Source: Sphingobacteriales bacterium (GTDB lineage Bacteria; Bacteroidota; Bacteroidia; Chitinophagales; UBA2359). From it: DNA of 64,000 nucleotides. Under the pieces are notes generated by a model that had not been told where the DNA came from, did not search any database, and saw only the letters and a list, made by a program, of their open reading frames with translations. The stretch is taken from NCBI GenBank assembly GCA_016711285.1, contig JADJTG010000002.1, positions 248,001 through 312,000 of the forward strand, read 5' to 3'. This document shows, one piece after another, positions 42,026 to 51,764 of the stretch; the first letter of the stretch is position 1, and every line of letters starts with the position of its first letter. The position numbers were made by a program, and so were the translations under genes.

Positions 42026-42860
42026 TACAAAAGGTAAATGCGGCACTACAAAAGGTAAATGCGGCACTACAAAAGGTAAATGCGGCACTACAAAAGGTAA
42101 ATGCGGCACTGCAAAAGGTAAATGCGGCACTGCAAAAGGTAAATGCGGCACTGCAAAAGGTAAATGCGGCACTGCAAAAGGTAAATGCGGCACTGCAAAA
42201 GGTAAATGCGGCACTGCAAAAGGTAAATGCGGCACTGCAAAAGGTAAATGCGGCACCGCAAAAGGCAAATGCGGCACCGCAAAAGGCAAATGCGGCACCG
42301 CAAAAGGTAAATGCGGCACCGCAAAAGGTAAATGCGGCACCGCAAAAGGTAAATGCGGCACCGCAAAAGGTAAATGCGGCACCGCAAAAGGTAAATGCGG
42401 CACCGCAAAAGGTAAATGCGGCACCGCAAAAGGTAAATGCGGCACCGCAAAAAGGTAAATGCGGCACCGCAAAGGTAAATGCGGCACCGCAAAAGGTAAA
42501 TGCGGCACCGCAAAAGGTAAATGCGGCACCGCAAAAGGTAAATGCGGCACTGCAAAAGGTAAATGCGGCACTGCAAAAGGTAAATGCGGCACTGCAAAAG
42601 GTAAATGCAGCACCGCAAAAGGTAAATGCGGCACCGCAAATGATAAATGCGGCACCGCAAATGATAAATGCGGCACCGCAAATGATAAATGCGGCACCGC
42701 AAATGATAAATGCGGCACCGCAAATGATAAATGCGGCACCGCAAAAGGTAAATGCGGCACCGCAAAAGGTAAATGCGGCAATGCAAAAGGTAAATGCGGC
42801 AATGCAAAAGGTAAATGCGGCAATGCAAAAGGTAAATGCAACAATGCTCACGACAAATGC
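42023..42860. repeat. Minisatellite 2: about 40 copies of a 21-bp unit
   Basis: The unit is GCGGCACCGC plus AAAAGGTAAAT (21 bp). Variants cluster in blocks: CACTAC at the left, CACTGC, CACCGC in the middle, five AAATGATAAAT copies at about 42636-42735, and GGCAATGC then CAACAATGC at the right end. One 22-base unit directly followed by a 20-base unit (near 42443-42475) keeps the overall phase. All six frames are partly open because 21 is a multiple of three; no coding signal supports a protein. Confidence 0.95.
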
Positions 42861-42886
42861 AACAATGCCCACGACAAATGCAGGCA

Positions 42887-42925
42887 TTTTTTAACTTTGA
42901 CAAAGTTATAACTTTGTCAAAGTTG
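42887..42925. repeat. Palindromic AACTTTGWCAAAGTT pair, right flank of minisatellite 2
   Basis: AACTTTGACAAAGTT and AACTTTGTCAAAGTT stand side by side, mirroring the pair at 41990-42021 on the other side of the array. Confidence 0.85.
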
Positions 42926-43325
42926 GGGTGATTGGGCGTGGAGCAGCACTCACCAAGTATTTATATTACAAAAAAACAGAATAAGTATTGTAAATATGCC
43001 GAGGGTCATGTATATAATAACATTATTAAAAAAAAGAAAGAAAAGCAGCATTTTTTTGATTAGAAAAGTACAAAGAAACAATGTCAGGTTTTTTTTGGAA
43101 AAAATCAGAAATACAGAAATTAAAAAAAAAACAGATACATATAAAATAATATTTCCCTACCTTTATCATAGTAAAGCCAATACTATGCAAAGCTTACAGA
43201 TTTTTCCATTGCACTATAAAGACGAAGGCAAAAAGATAGGCATAAAATCCTATCCGAATCCTTCTACTAAGGCATTATTGGCAAAATGTGACACCCTCAA
43301 ATACAACAAATCAAAAAAAGATAAA
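42926..43325. other. AT-rich intergenic junction between core and accessory DNA
   Basis: No gene is supported, although the NTPase frame is open back to 42996. A TACCTTTA box at 43158-43165 could be the NTPase promoter. Base composition drops sharply here compared with the region to the left. Confidence 0.4.
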
Positions 43326-45820
43326 ATGATAAATATCGACCAAGCAAAACAAAGTTTTGATGTTTTTAAAACCGCGTATCAGGGCTATAAAAATAGCGAC
43401 CTTACGGAGGCTGATACTCGGTCTAAGTTGCTTGACGACTTGTGTAAAAATGTACTCGGCTGGTCTGAAAATGATATTGACCGTGAAAAATTCGTTGAGG
43501 TCGGGTATTATGACTATTTATTTTCTATACCGGGCTTTCAGTTTGTAATAGAAGCAAAAAAACAATTTGTAGAATTTATTTTGCCCATCAGACACAAAAA
43601 CTTATCACTTGGAACTTTTAAAGGGCAGAATCCTGATGTTGTAATGCAAATAAGGCAATATCTATTTGAGGTGGGATTGCAGTTTGGTATAATTTCAAAT
43701 GGTAGGCAATTTATAATTTCTAAATTCATAAATTCTGACGGAACAGATTGGCAGAAGAATAAATGTATCATTTTTAACGGGATAGATGATATTGAGAATA
43801 GGTTCGTAGAATTTTACAACTTGCTTTCTAAATTTGCAATAGTTGAAAAGGGCAGCATAGTATTATTTGATGAAAATGAAACAAAGGGGCAAACAATATT
43901 ATCATCTCTTGCAAATAAAGATGAAGAACTTGTCAGAAATGACCTGAGTTCTAACTTAAATCCTGTTCTAAATGAAGTTTTTAGTGAGATATATAAATAT
44001 GAAGTTTTAGACAACAGGGAACTCATCGAAGAATGTTTTATTGAAAACGAAGAGATTAAAAAAAATAAGGATGACATTGAAAAATTATTTGGGGATAGAC
44101 CACCCAAACTTGCCGAAGTTAGCCCAGTAAGAAATACTAAAAACTTGGCTGGACAAATAAAGAGGGAATTAGAAACACATCCGATTGGATTGAGAGATAT
44201 TGAGCCGCCTCGACCTATAATTATTGTTGGCTCAAAAGGCGCAGGAAAAACCACGTTCATCAACTTTTTATTCAAAGTATCATTTTCAGCCGATTTTTTG
44301 AAGAAACGACCATTTGTTTACATTGATTTTAGGAGATATGTGGAAGAAGATGTTACTCGGATAAGCCAAGTTGTAACAAAGGATGCCTTAAATGCTTTGT
44401 ATGAAAACTACCCCGAATTTGAGTTGCATACCCAAAAAGTATTGAAAAGGATTTATATAACAGAGATAAAGAGAAACGACGAAGGGACTTGGGTAGATGA
44501 TAAGAAAGCGAATACTGAAAGGTATAACCAACTTCTTAATGGTTTTTTAGAAACAAGTATTCAAAATACAGAAAATCACTTTATCAAGGTTTCTGAATAT
44601 TTACTTCGAGAACGGGCTTTACGGTTGTGTCTTGTGCTTGACAATGCAGACCAATTTGAGTTTAATATTCAAAGGAAGGCATTTCTTTTTGCTCAAAGTA
44701 TAAATCGAAAGGCAAAATGTGGGGTAATTATCTCTTTGCGTGAGGGGTATTATTATCAATGGCGTAATCAACCTCCGTTTGATGCTTTCGCTAGTAATGT
44801 CTATCACGTTACTGCCCCGCCGTACAAAGAAGTTTTGCAAAAAGAATAGATTATGCACTTAAAAGCCTAAAAATTGAAGGCAAGACAATAGGAAATGTTG
44901 GCAATAGCCTAACACTTGAAATAGATAATGATTCTGTTAGAGATTTCTTGTTGAGTGTAAAACAATCATTGTTTGGAGAGGAAAACTTTAAAATGCTGGA
45001 TTTCCTTGAAGCAACTACATACCCTAATATACGTGAAGGGTTAGAGATTTTCAAACACTTCTTATTATCAGGACACACAAAAGTTAGCGAGTATGTGATT
45101 AGGCAAAAAGTTTCACCAAATGCTCCCAACCCTATTCCTTTTTGGGAATTTTTGAAATCCACTGCATTAGAAAATAAGAAATACTATAATCAAAAACGTA
45201 GCAAAGTAAACAACATCTTTAATCCTGTTTATGGCAGTAGAAGTCATTTTTTAAAGTATAAAATAATAAAATACCTTTCAGACAGAGCAGAGCACTTAGG
45301 CTATTCCGAAAAATTATTGCCCGTAAGCCAACTTGTCGAAAAGTTCACGAACATGGGTTATAAAAATAGTATAATAATTGACGAACTCAATGACTTACTG
45401 AAATACAGAATGATAGAAACTGATGATAGCACATCAGATAGAGAAGTTGATATTGAATTACAGCAAGAACAAAATATTTGTGTTTCATATAAAGGAGTAT
45501 ATTACATTACAGTTTTAGTGTGCAATTTTGGGTACATTGATTTAGTTCTTCAAGATACTCCCATTTTTGATGCCGATGAATATAGCAAGATACGACAAGC
45601 TTTCCCTATTGACAAAGGGTATGATAAAAGAAATTTGGCAAAACGTAAAGAAACCGTACTTTTATTTATGAATTACCTGACAAAGCAAGAGAAATTGGAA
45701 ATCACGGAAGAAGAAAGTTCATTGAACAATATTGTGAGAAAAATCTATGATAATGGACTACAAAAGGAGTTAGACAGAGTAGATTCAAGTATCCGAAATT
45801 TGAAAAATAGTAGAATTTAA
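43326..45820 (+). CDS. P-loop NTPase with N-terminal HsdR_N/PD-(D/E)XK-like nuclease domain, one frameshift
   Basis: This large cytoplasmic protein of about 830 residues is possibly a defence protein. The N-terminal 120 residues resemble the type I restriction HsdR N-terminal nuclease: TRSKLLDDLCKNVLGWSE, then YYDYLF...FVIEAKKQF, giving the D-(x)n-E-x-K catalytic pattern, and FGIISNGRQFII. A P-loop ATPase follows (Walker A GSKGAGKTTF at about residue 295, Walker B-like LRLCLVLDNADQF) and then a helical/winged-helix-like C-terminal part. The frame breaks at the A-run 44839-44843: one more A would join PYKEVLQK to RIDYALKSLKIEG. I chose the start MINIDQAKQSF at 43326; the frame is open further upstream but that sequence does not look coding. 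An attC-like site follows directly. Confidence 0.72.
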
Positions 45821-45825
45821 CAAAT

Positions 45826-45916
45826 CGCAGAACAAAGGCTTGCTGTCCATACCGCCGAACAGCCAGCCCGCAAACCCAACGCACGGCGGCACGACAGCAA
45901 GCCAAACGTTATGTGG
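45826..45916 (+). repeat. attC-like palindrome 1 (NTPase/DUF4145 boundary)
   Basis: The long arms GGCTTGCTGTC (45837) and GACAGCAAGCC (45893), with inner CCGCCG/CGGCGG, make a strong imperfect palindrome. It is bounded by CGCAGAAC at the left and GTTATGTGG (45908-45916) at the right, the positions of the outer core sites of attC. No matching start (GTTCTGCG) is found for the NTPase gene. Confidence 0.7.
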
Positions 45917-45936
45917 CATTATAAAGACCGAACTAT

Positions 45937-46617
45937 ATGAAAATTACTTTTACAAGCACAAAAAACGATAGCACAACAAACATTGCTACACAATGTCCAC
46001 ACTGCGGACACTTTGGAACTTTTATCCCTATCGCAGGTCACGATGTCCATACTTATCATAGTGAATACGAACAACACCTAGGTAAAAATATTGATATAAT
46101 TGAAAATTTTTTGGGTATAAGAAAATGTCCTAATGAAAAATGTCAAGGGCATTTATTCTTCATATCTGACAATAACAAAAACGTACTAATTACTTCTCCA
46201 ACTAAAACAATTCCATTTGACAAAGAAAATATACCTAAAAAAGTATTGAACGCATTTGAAGAAGCAATTAAATGTCACTCAAACTCTTGCTTTATTGCCT
46301 CTGCTATAATGATTAGAAAAACTCTTGAAGAAATTTGTATTGACAGAGGTGCAACAGGTAAAAACTTATTTAAAAAATTAGAAGAACTAGGTAGCAAGAT
46401 TCTGATTCCTCAAGAATTATTAAGTGGAATGAATGAGTTGCGACTTTTAGGTAATGATGCGGCTCATATTGAAGCACAGACATTTTCAGAAATAGGTAAA
46501 GATGAAATTGAAGTTTCTTTAGAATTTACAAAAGAAATTCTAAAAGCAGTATATCAATACGAAAATCTATTACAGAAACTTAAGAAATTGAAAGATAAAT
46601 CAAATAACGCCACATAA
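45937..46617 (+). CDS. DUF4145 protein with zinc-ribbon-like N-terminus (cassette gene)
   Basis: The 226-residue protein carries CPHCGHFG and, 40 residues on, KCPNEKC, a probable zinc ribbon. A DUF4145 domain follows (CHSNSCFIASAIMIRKTLEEIC, LNELRLLGNDAAH-like NELRLLGNDAAHIEA). DUF4145 proteins are often near restriction or other defence genes; the biochemical role is unknown. The stop codon lies inside the next attC-like core (CCACATAAC), as is usual for compact gene cassettes. The cassette starts TTATGTGG 20-odd bases before the ATG. Confidence 0.85.
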   Translation: MKITFTSTKNDSTTNIATQCPHCGHFGTFIPIAGHDVHTYHSEYEQHLGKNIDIIENFLGIRKCPNEKCQGHLFFISDNNKNVLITSPTKTIPFDKENIPKKVLNAFEEAIKCHSNSCFIASAIMIRKTLEEICIDRGATGKNLFKKLEELGSKILIPQELLSGMNELRLLGNDAAHIEAQTFSEIGKDEIEVSLEFTKEILKAVYQYENLLQKLKKLKDKSNNAT

Positions 46618-46856
46618 CGAACTGTGCAAAAAACCAAGAAAATTACATAGAAATTTCTAAATAATTTTTGCTGTAAGGGATTTGATTTTTACTACACCAA
46701 AAACTAATTTTAAGAGCTTGTTGCATACAGCTATGAGGGCTGCTTTTTTGTTGTTTCCTTTCTCTACCAATCGCTCGTAAAGGGCTTTGCAATGTAGGTT
46801 AGACGGTTTCGTGTCCAGAAACCCGCCCGAACGCAAAGCCCGAAAACGTTAGCTGT
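46610..46856 (+). repeat. attC-like site 2, split by an IS110-family remnant
   Basis: The left core CCACATAAC (46610-46618) is the exact reverse complement of the cassette start GTTATGTGG at 45908. The right core is GTTAGCTGT (46848-46856), preceded by GCAAAGCCCGAAAAC. The site is about 110 bases longer than the others because it contains the end of a transposase gene. GGGCTTTGC at 46782 can pair with GCAAAGCCC near 46833. Confidence 0.75.
46657..46800 (-). pseudogene. IS110-family transposase, C-terminal fragment
   Basis: The minus strand encodes 47 residues ending at a TAG: HCKALYERLVEKGNNKKAAL then IAVCNKLLKLVFGVV. This is the conserved tail of IS110/IS116/IS902 transposases (LYxRLxxKGxxKKxALxAVxxKLL). 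No upstream part of the gene remains. The position inside an attC-like site recalls the IS1111-attC group of IS110 elements, which target attC. Confidence 0.75.
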
Positions 46857-46902
46857 CATTATAAGACAATAATCCTCATAAAATTATAAAAAGGAAACCG
46901 AA

Positions 46903-47414
46903 ATGAATAGACCAAAAGAAATAGAATATAACCTTATTTTCAAAGTTATATTGACTTGGTTGAATTAGGAGATTTTCAAGAAATCTTTATAAAAAACACA
47001 AAGTTTACAATTGATTTTTTCAATAGTATTCCATTTGAAAAGCATAATTATAAATATGGAACTGACAAGTGGACAATAAAAGCAGTTTTAATGCATATTA
47101 TTGACACAGAAAGAGTATTTGCATATAGAGCTCTCGTTTGTTTGAGAGGAGATAACAAAACGCCTTTACATAGTATGGACGACAATTTATATGCTTCTAA
47201 TATTGATGTAACTTCAAGAACTATGAAAAGTTTGCTTGAGGAATTTCAAGTAGTCAGAAGAAATTCAAATCTGCTCTTTCAGAATATTACAGAAGAACAA
47301 AGTAAATTTCTGAGAAATGGTGTTACTCACAATTTCAGTGCAAGAGCTTTAGGTTTGATAATGATGGGACATATTCTACACCATATTAAAATTATAAATG
47401 AAAGATACTTATAA
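46903..47414 (+). CDS. DinB-family protein (cassette gene), one frameshift
   Basis: This DinB/YfiT four-helix metal-binding protein, of a superfamily that includes thiol-dependent transferases, has putative metal-site His in LMHIIDTERV and GHILHHIKI and the stretch NYKYGTDKWTIKAV. The true start is ATG at 46903 (MNRPKEIEYN). One base is missing at about 46932 (AACCTTATTTT for AACCCTTATTTT), which restores the frame to YFQSYIDLVELGDF. The gene therefore spans about 171 codons. It fills a cassette that starts TTAGCTGT and ends ACAGCTAAC. Confidence 0.82.
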
Positions 47415-47439
47415 CACGAATACAAATCAAAAGCAACAA

Positions 47440-47575
47440 ACAGCTAACGAGGGTTTTGCAAAAATGGGGGCAGAAGTGCTAAATTTGAACATTCGTACTA
47501 CTATCAACATTAGTGGTTTATTGAACATTTGTGCTTCGATTTCCCCACTTCGCCAAGCCCCAAACCGTTGTGCGT
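47440..47575 (+). repeat. attC-like site 3
   Basis: The left core ACAGCTAAC (47440-47448) is the exact reverse complement of the DinB cassette start GTTAGCTGT at 46848. The right core is GTTGTGCGT. Inner arms GGGTTTTGCAAAAATGGGG and CCCCACTTCGCCAAGCCCC pair imperfectly with bulges, as attC strands do. Confidence 0.82.
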
Positions 47576-47629
47576 CATTCTAAACCAACATCATTAAGAT
47601 TAAATAACTAAAAAAAATAAAACCTTAAA

Positions 47630-49348
47630 ATGAAGCATCTAAATTTAAAACAATTATTATTTAGTTTTTTACTGCTTTTTTCAATAAAAAGTTTTAGTCA
47701 ACAAAAGGCTACCATATATTACAATGGTGATATTGTAACTATGGAAGGCAAAATGCCAGAGTATGCAGAAGCAGTAGTTGCCAAAAACGGAAAAATTGTT
47801 TATGTAGGCAAAAAAGCCGAAGCCTTAAAATTAGCAGGTGCTAATCACAGTATGGTCGATTTAAAAGGAAAAACATTATTACCAGCTTTTATAGATGGGC
47901 ATGGTCATTTTGTAAATGTTGGGTTTACAGCATCAATTGCAAATTTACTGCCGCCGCCTGATGGTCTATCTGCAGATTTTAATTCCATTATCAATGCTTT
48001 GAATCAATATAAAGTAACACCTGATGGCAAAATGATAATTAAAAAATTCGGTTGGATTATGGGCAACGGTTATGATGATTCGCAACTAAAAGAAGGAGAC
48101 CATCCCAAAGCAACTGATTTGGATAAAGTAAGCACAACCGAACCCATTATCATCATACATCAATCTGGTCATCTTGCAGTTATTAATTCCTTTGCTATGA
48201 AAATGTTGGGAATCAATAAAGACACCAAAGACCCTTCTGGTGGAAAATACCGTAGAAATACCGATGGCACACCAAATGGCGTATTAGAAGAAGCCGCTGC
48301 TTTTGAAATACTATTTCCAATACTTGGCAAAGGTGATGCAGAAGTAAATAACCTATTTCTCGAAAAAGCTTTGATTGAATATGCTCAAAATGGATATTTA
48401 ACTGTGCAAGATGGTAGAACAACACTTCAACAAATGGAGCAATTGGAAGTTGCTGCCAACAATCATAAATTTTATTTAGACATAGTTTCTTATCCTGATA
48501 TTGCATTGGGAGTAGAAAAAGCAATGAAAAGCCAATATTATAGTGCAACCCATCAATATAAGAATAAATACAGAATTGGCGGAGTAAAATTAACATTAGA
48601 TGGTTCGCCACAAGGCAAAACAGCTTGGTTGTCGCACCCATATCACATACCACCACAAGGCGAAAATGCAGAGTATAAAGGACAAGGCGTAATGACCGAC
48701 CAACAAGCAAATGATTATGTAGCAATGGCTTTTAAAAACAAATGGCAATTATTATGTCATACTAATGGTGATGCGGCCATTGATCAATATATTAAGGCGA
48801 TTGATTTGGCTGAAAAAAATTTTGATTACCCAAACCATAGAACTGTAGTAATACACGGTCAAACTTTAAGAAAAGATCAAATTCCTGATTTGGTACGCCA
48901 AAAAATGATTGCATCACTATTTCCAATGCACACATTTTATTGGGGCGATTGGCACAAAAATTCTGTATTGGGAGAGCCGAGAGCCGATTATATTTCACCT
49001 TGTAGAGATGTCATAGATGCAGGGATTAACTTAACTTCACATCACGATGCACCTGTTACTTTTCCAAATTCTATGCGGGTATTAGATGCTACTGTAAACA
49101 GAATAACAAGGTCTGGAGCAATATTGGGACCAGATCAAAGGATTACACCCTATGAAGGTTTAAAAACATTGACAGATTGGGCTGCTTTCCAATACTTTGA
49201 AGAAAATACAAAAGGAACACTAACAAAAGGTAAATTCGCTGACTTTGTGATATTGGATCAAAATCCTCTAAAAGTAAATCCTTTGAATATTAATAAAATA
49301 AAAATTGTAGAATCGATCAAAGAAGGTAAAACAGTTTTTAAAAAATAA
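47630..49348 (+). CDS. Exported metal-dependent amidohydrolase, family 3 (YtcJ-like; cassette gene)
   Basis: The 572-residue protein has a signal peptide (MKHLNLKQLLFSFLLLFSIKSFSQ). The TIM-barrel amidohydrolase pattern follows: NGDIVTMEGKMPEYAEAVVAKNGKIVYVG, the metal-binding HxH in LLPAFIDGHGHFVN, GVKLTLDGSPQGKTAW, LLCHTNGDAAIDQYI, TSHHDAPV, and the closing GTLTKGKFADFVILDQNPL. The YtcJ branch hydrolyses amides or related compounds; the substrate is unknown. Large for a cassette gene, it is bounded by GTTGTGCGT and ACGCACAAC. Confidence 0.9.
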   Translation: MKHLNLKQLLFSFLLLFSIKSFSQQKATIYYNGDIVTMEGKMPEYAEAVVAKNGKIVYVGKKAEALKLAGANHSMVDLKGKTLLPAFIDGHGHFVNVGFTASIANLLPPPDGLSADFNSIINALNQYKVTPDGKMIIKKFGWIMGNGYDDSQLKEGDHPKATDLDKVSTTEPIIIIHQSGHLAVINSFAMKMLGINKDTKDPSGGKYRRNTDGTPNGVLEEAAAFEILFPILGKGDAEVNNLFLEKALIEYAQNGYLTVQDGRTTLQQMEQLEVAANNHKFYLDIVSYPDIALGVEKAMKSQYYSATHQYKNKYRIGGVKLTLDGSPQGKTAWLSHPYHIPPQGENAEYKGQGVMTDQQANDYVAMAFKNKWQLLCHTNGDAAIDQYIKAIDLAEKNFDYPNHRTVVIHGQTLRKDQIPDLVRQKMIASLFPMHTFYWGDWHKNSVLGEPRADYISPCRDVIDAGINLTSHHDAPVTFPNSMRVLDATVNRITRSGAILGPDQRITPYEGLKTLTDWAAFQYFEENTKGTLTKGKFADFVILDQNPLKVNPLNINKIKIVESIKEGKTVFKK

Positions 49349-49478
49349 GTATTGGAATTAGAGCAAAAATTAATCTCATAGCACTCAAAATATCCAAACT
49401 AACTTTTGATAAAGAGAATCATAGGTAGTTGTATTTTCAAAATAAATATTAAAAAAATAGCATCAAATAAAAGAACGA

Positions 49479-49636
49479 ACGCACAACATAGGTTTGCCAA
49501 AAGTGGGGCAGAATAGCAGAGTTGAGCATTTGGAATTAGCTTCGCTGAATCTTCGATTTCTATTGAACATTGTCGTAAATTTGAATATTCGTATTTCAAA
49601 TTCCCCATCTTCGGCTAGCCCAAAACCGTTAGACAT
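49479..49636 (+). repeat. attC-like site 4
   Basis: The left core ACGCACAAC (49479-49487) is the exact reverse complement of the amidohydrolase cassette start GTTGTGCGT at 47567. The right core GTTAGACAT fits the attC consensus GTTRRRY. Inner arms GGTTTGCCAAAAGTGGGG and CCCCATCTTCGGCTAGCCC pair imperfectly. Confidence 0.82.
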
Positions 49637-49737
49637 AAATTGAAAATAAATTTTGGATACAACATTTCCCATTTTGGACACTTTTAAAAATTTAGTTGTC
49701 GGACATTTGCATTATCAATTTTAAAACAAATTAAAAA

Positions 49738-50589
49738 ATGCAAAACATAACATTAAACAACGGAATTGAAATGCCAATATTAGGTTTTGGAGTTTTCCAA
49801 ATTCCTGACCAAAAAGAATGCGAACTAGCGGTTATTGAAGCTATTGAAACAGGTTACCGATTAATTGATACTGCGGCTTCTTATGGAAACGAAGTTGCCG
49901 TTGGAAATGCTATTAAAAAAAGTGGAGTTTTTAGAGAAGAACTTTTCATAACAACCAAACTTTGGGTTGAAGATATGGGTTATGAAAAAACAAAACTTGC
50001 TTTTCAAAAGTCATTAGATAAACTTCAATTAGATTATTTGGATTTATACCTTATGCACCAACCTTATGGCGATGTTTTTGGATCGTGGAAAGCAATGCAA
50101 GAATTGTATAATGCAGGAAAAATTAAAGTTATTGGAGTTGCCAATTTTCATTCAGACAGATTAATAGATTTGATTATTAATAGTGGTTTCGTTCCAGCAG
50201 TTAATCAAATTGAAACCCACCCTTTCCATCAACAAATAGAAGCACAACAATTTATGACAGAAAACAATGTGCAAATTCAATCTTGGGGACCTTTTGCAGA
50301 AGGGAAGAATGATATTTTCAACAATAAAATTTTAAAAACTATTGCTGAAAAATACAATAAATCTGTTGCACAAGTTATACTTCGTTGGCTAACACAAAGA
50401 GGAGTGGTTGCCATTCCAAAATCGGTAAGAAAAGAAAGAATGGCTGAAAATTTTAATATTTTTGATTTTGTACTTTCTGAAACAGAAATGCAAACAATTC
50501 AAACTTTGGACAATAAAACCAGTTTGTTTTTTGACCACAGAGACCCAAATATGGTAAAATGGATTAGCGAACGAAAGTTAAACAACTAA
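49738..50589 (+). CDS. Aldo/keto reductase
   Basis: This 283-residue NADPH-dependent carbonyl reductase of the AKR superfamily has the catalytic Asp/Tyr in YRLIDTAASYGNE, Lys in FITTKLW and His in LYLMHQPYG, with the phosphate-binding end AIPKSVRKERMAEN. It resembles 2,5-diketo-gluconate/prostaglandin-type reductases. It is the first of three genes in one cassette-like segment, five bases before the next reductase. Confidence 0.92.
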   Translation: MQNITLNNGIEMPILGFGVFQIPDQKECELAVIEAIETGYRLIDTAASYGNEVAVGNAIKKSGVFREELFITTKLWVEDMGYEKTKLAFQKSLDKLQLDYLDLYLMHQPYGDVFGSWKAMQELYNAGKIKVIGVANFHSDRLIDLIINSGFVPAVNQIETHPFHQQIEAQQFMTENNVQIQSWGPFAEGKNDIFNNKILKTIAEKYNKSVAQVILRWLTQRGVVAIPKSVRKERMAENFNIFDFVLSETEMQTIQTLDNKTSLFFDHRDPNMVKWISERKLNN

Positions 50590-50593
50590 CATT

Positions 50594-51731
50594 ATGAACA
50601 GAAGAGATCTTATAAAAACGACAGGACTGGCAATTGCTGGTAGTGCATTGCTTCCGCTAAATGCTTTTACACAGAATGTAAAAACAGAAAGTATAGCAAA
50701 TGCAAATGATAAAAAACCAATTTTATCAGGTAAAAGAAAATTGGGGAAATTAGAAGTTTCAGCTATCGGATTGGGCGTACAAAATATGTGGCGAACTTAT
50801 CAAACCACCATTCCAAACCGAAAAGAAATGCACAATATCATTCATAAGGCATTTGAAAACGGTGTTACATTATTTGACACGGCTGAAGCGTATGGACCTT
50901 TTGAAAGTGAGAAAATATTGGGCGAAGCAACTGCATCTTTTCGAGATAAAATTGTAATAGAAACAAAATTTGGTTTTGAAATTGGCGAAGACGGAAAGCG
51001 TACCGGCAAGCAGAATAGCCAACCCGAGCATATCAAAACTGTTGTAGAAGCGATGCTGAAAAGACTTCGTACCGACAGAATTGATTTATTATATCAACAC
51101 AGAGTTGACCCAAATGTGCCAATTGAAGATGTAGTTGGGGCAATCAAAGATTTGATAAAAGAAGGGAAAGTATTGCATTACGGACTTTCTGAAGCTGGCG
51201 AACAAACCATAAGAAGAGCCCACAATGAACATCCAGTCACAGCCATACAAAATGAATATTCACTTTTGTGGCGTGGTGCAGAAAAAGCAATTATTCCAAT
51301 GTGTGAAGAATTAGGAATTGGATTTGTTCCTTGGAGTCCACTTGGTGTAGGCTTTTTAACAGGAGCAATTGATGAAAACACGCGATTTGCACAAGGAGAT
51401 TTTAGAGGTTTAACCACTCGATTTACACCCGAAAATATTGCTAAAAATATGCCATTAATAAATCTGGTAAAAAATGGAGTGATGCAAAAGAAGTAACACT
51501 TGCACAAATTTCGTTAGCTTGGTTGTTGGCTCAAAACCTTGGATAGTGCCAATTCCAGGAACTACACAAATGGCTCATTTGATGGACAATATTGGAGCAG
51601 ACAATGTGAAATTGTTCTCAACAGATTGGAAAGCGTTTAATGAAGAATTAAATACCATACAAATATTTGGTGAAAGATTTCCGCCTGCTGTACAAGCAAT
51701 TTCAGGAATTGAAGCTCCATTAAAAAAATAG
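50594..51731 (+). CDS. Tat-exported aldo/keto reductase, two frameshifts
   Basis: The N-terminal MNRRDLIKTTGLAIAGSALL is a twin-arginine signal. The AKR barrel follows: GLGVQNMWRTYQ, LFDTAEAYGPFESEK (Asp/Tyr), VIETKFGFE (Lys), DLLYQHRVDP (His), YGLSEAGEQTIRRAH, FVPWSPLGVGFLTG. The frame breaks at the A-run 51469-51474 and again at 51533-51536. One extra A at each joins NLVKKWSDAKEVTLAQISLAW and LLAQKPWIVPIPGTT. With both restored, the product is about 380 residues and intact to EAPLKK. Confidence 0.82.
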
Positions 51732-51764
51732 TAAATTTGAATTATAATTATTAGAAAAGTAGAA

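Noticed and set aside
27831..42860. CRISPR arrays
   Set aside because: The repeats are direct head-to-tail 21-mers with no unique spacers, and no cas genes are present.
41988..42911. Open frames through minisatellite 2, including a Lys/Gly/Cys-rich heptad (CGTAKGK) that looks metal-binding
   Set aside because: Same artefact; the plus-strand frame is broken by a 22-base unit, the start would be TTG, and flanks are palindromic non-coding elements.
42996..43325. Upstream in-frame extension of the NTPase gene
   Set aside because: The added 110 residues are a Lys/Ile-rich, low-complexity translation of AT-rich DNA; the family-like sequence begins at 43326.
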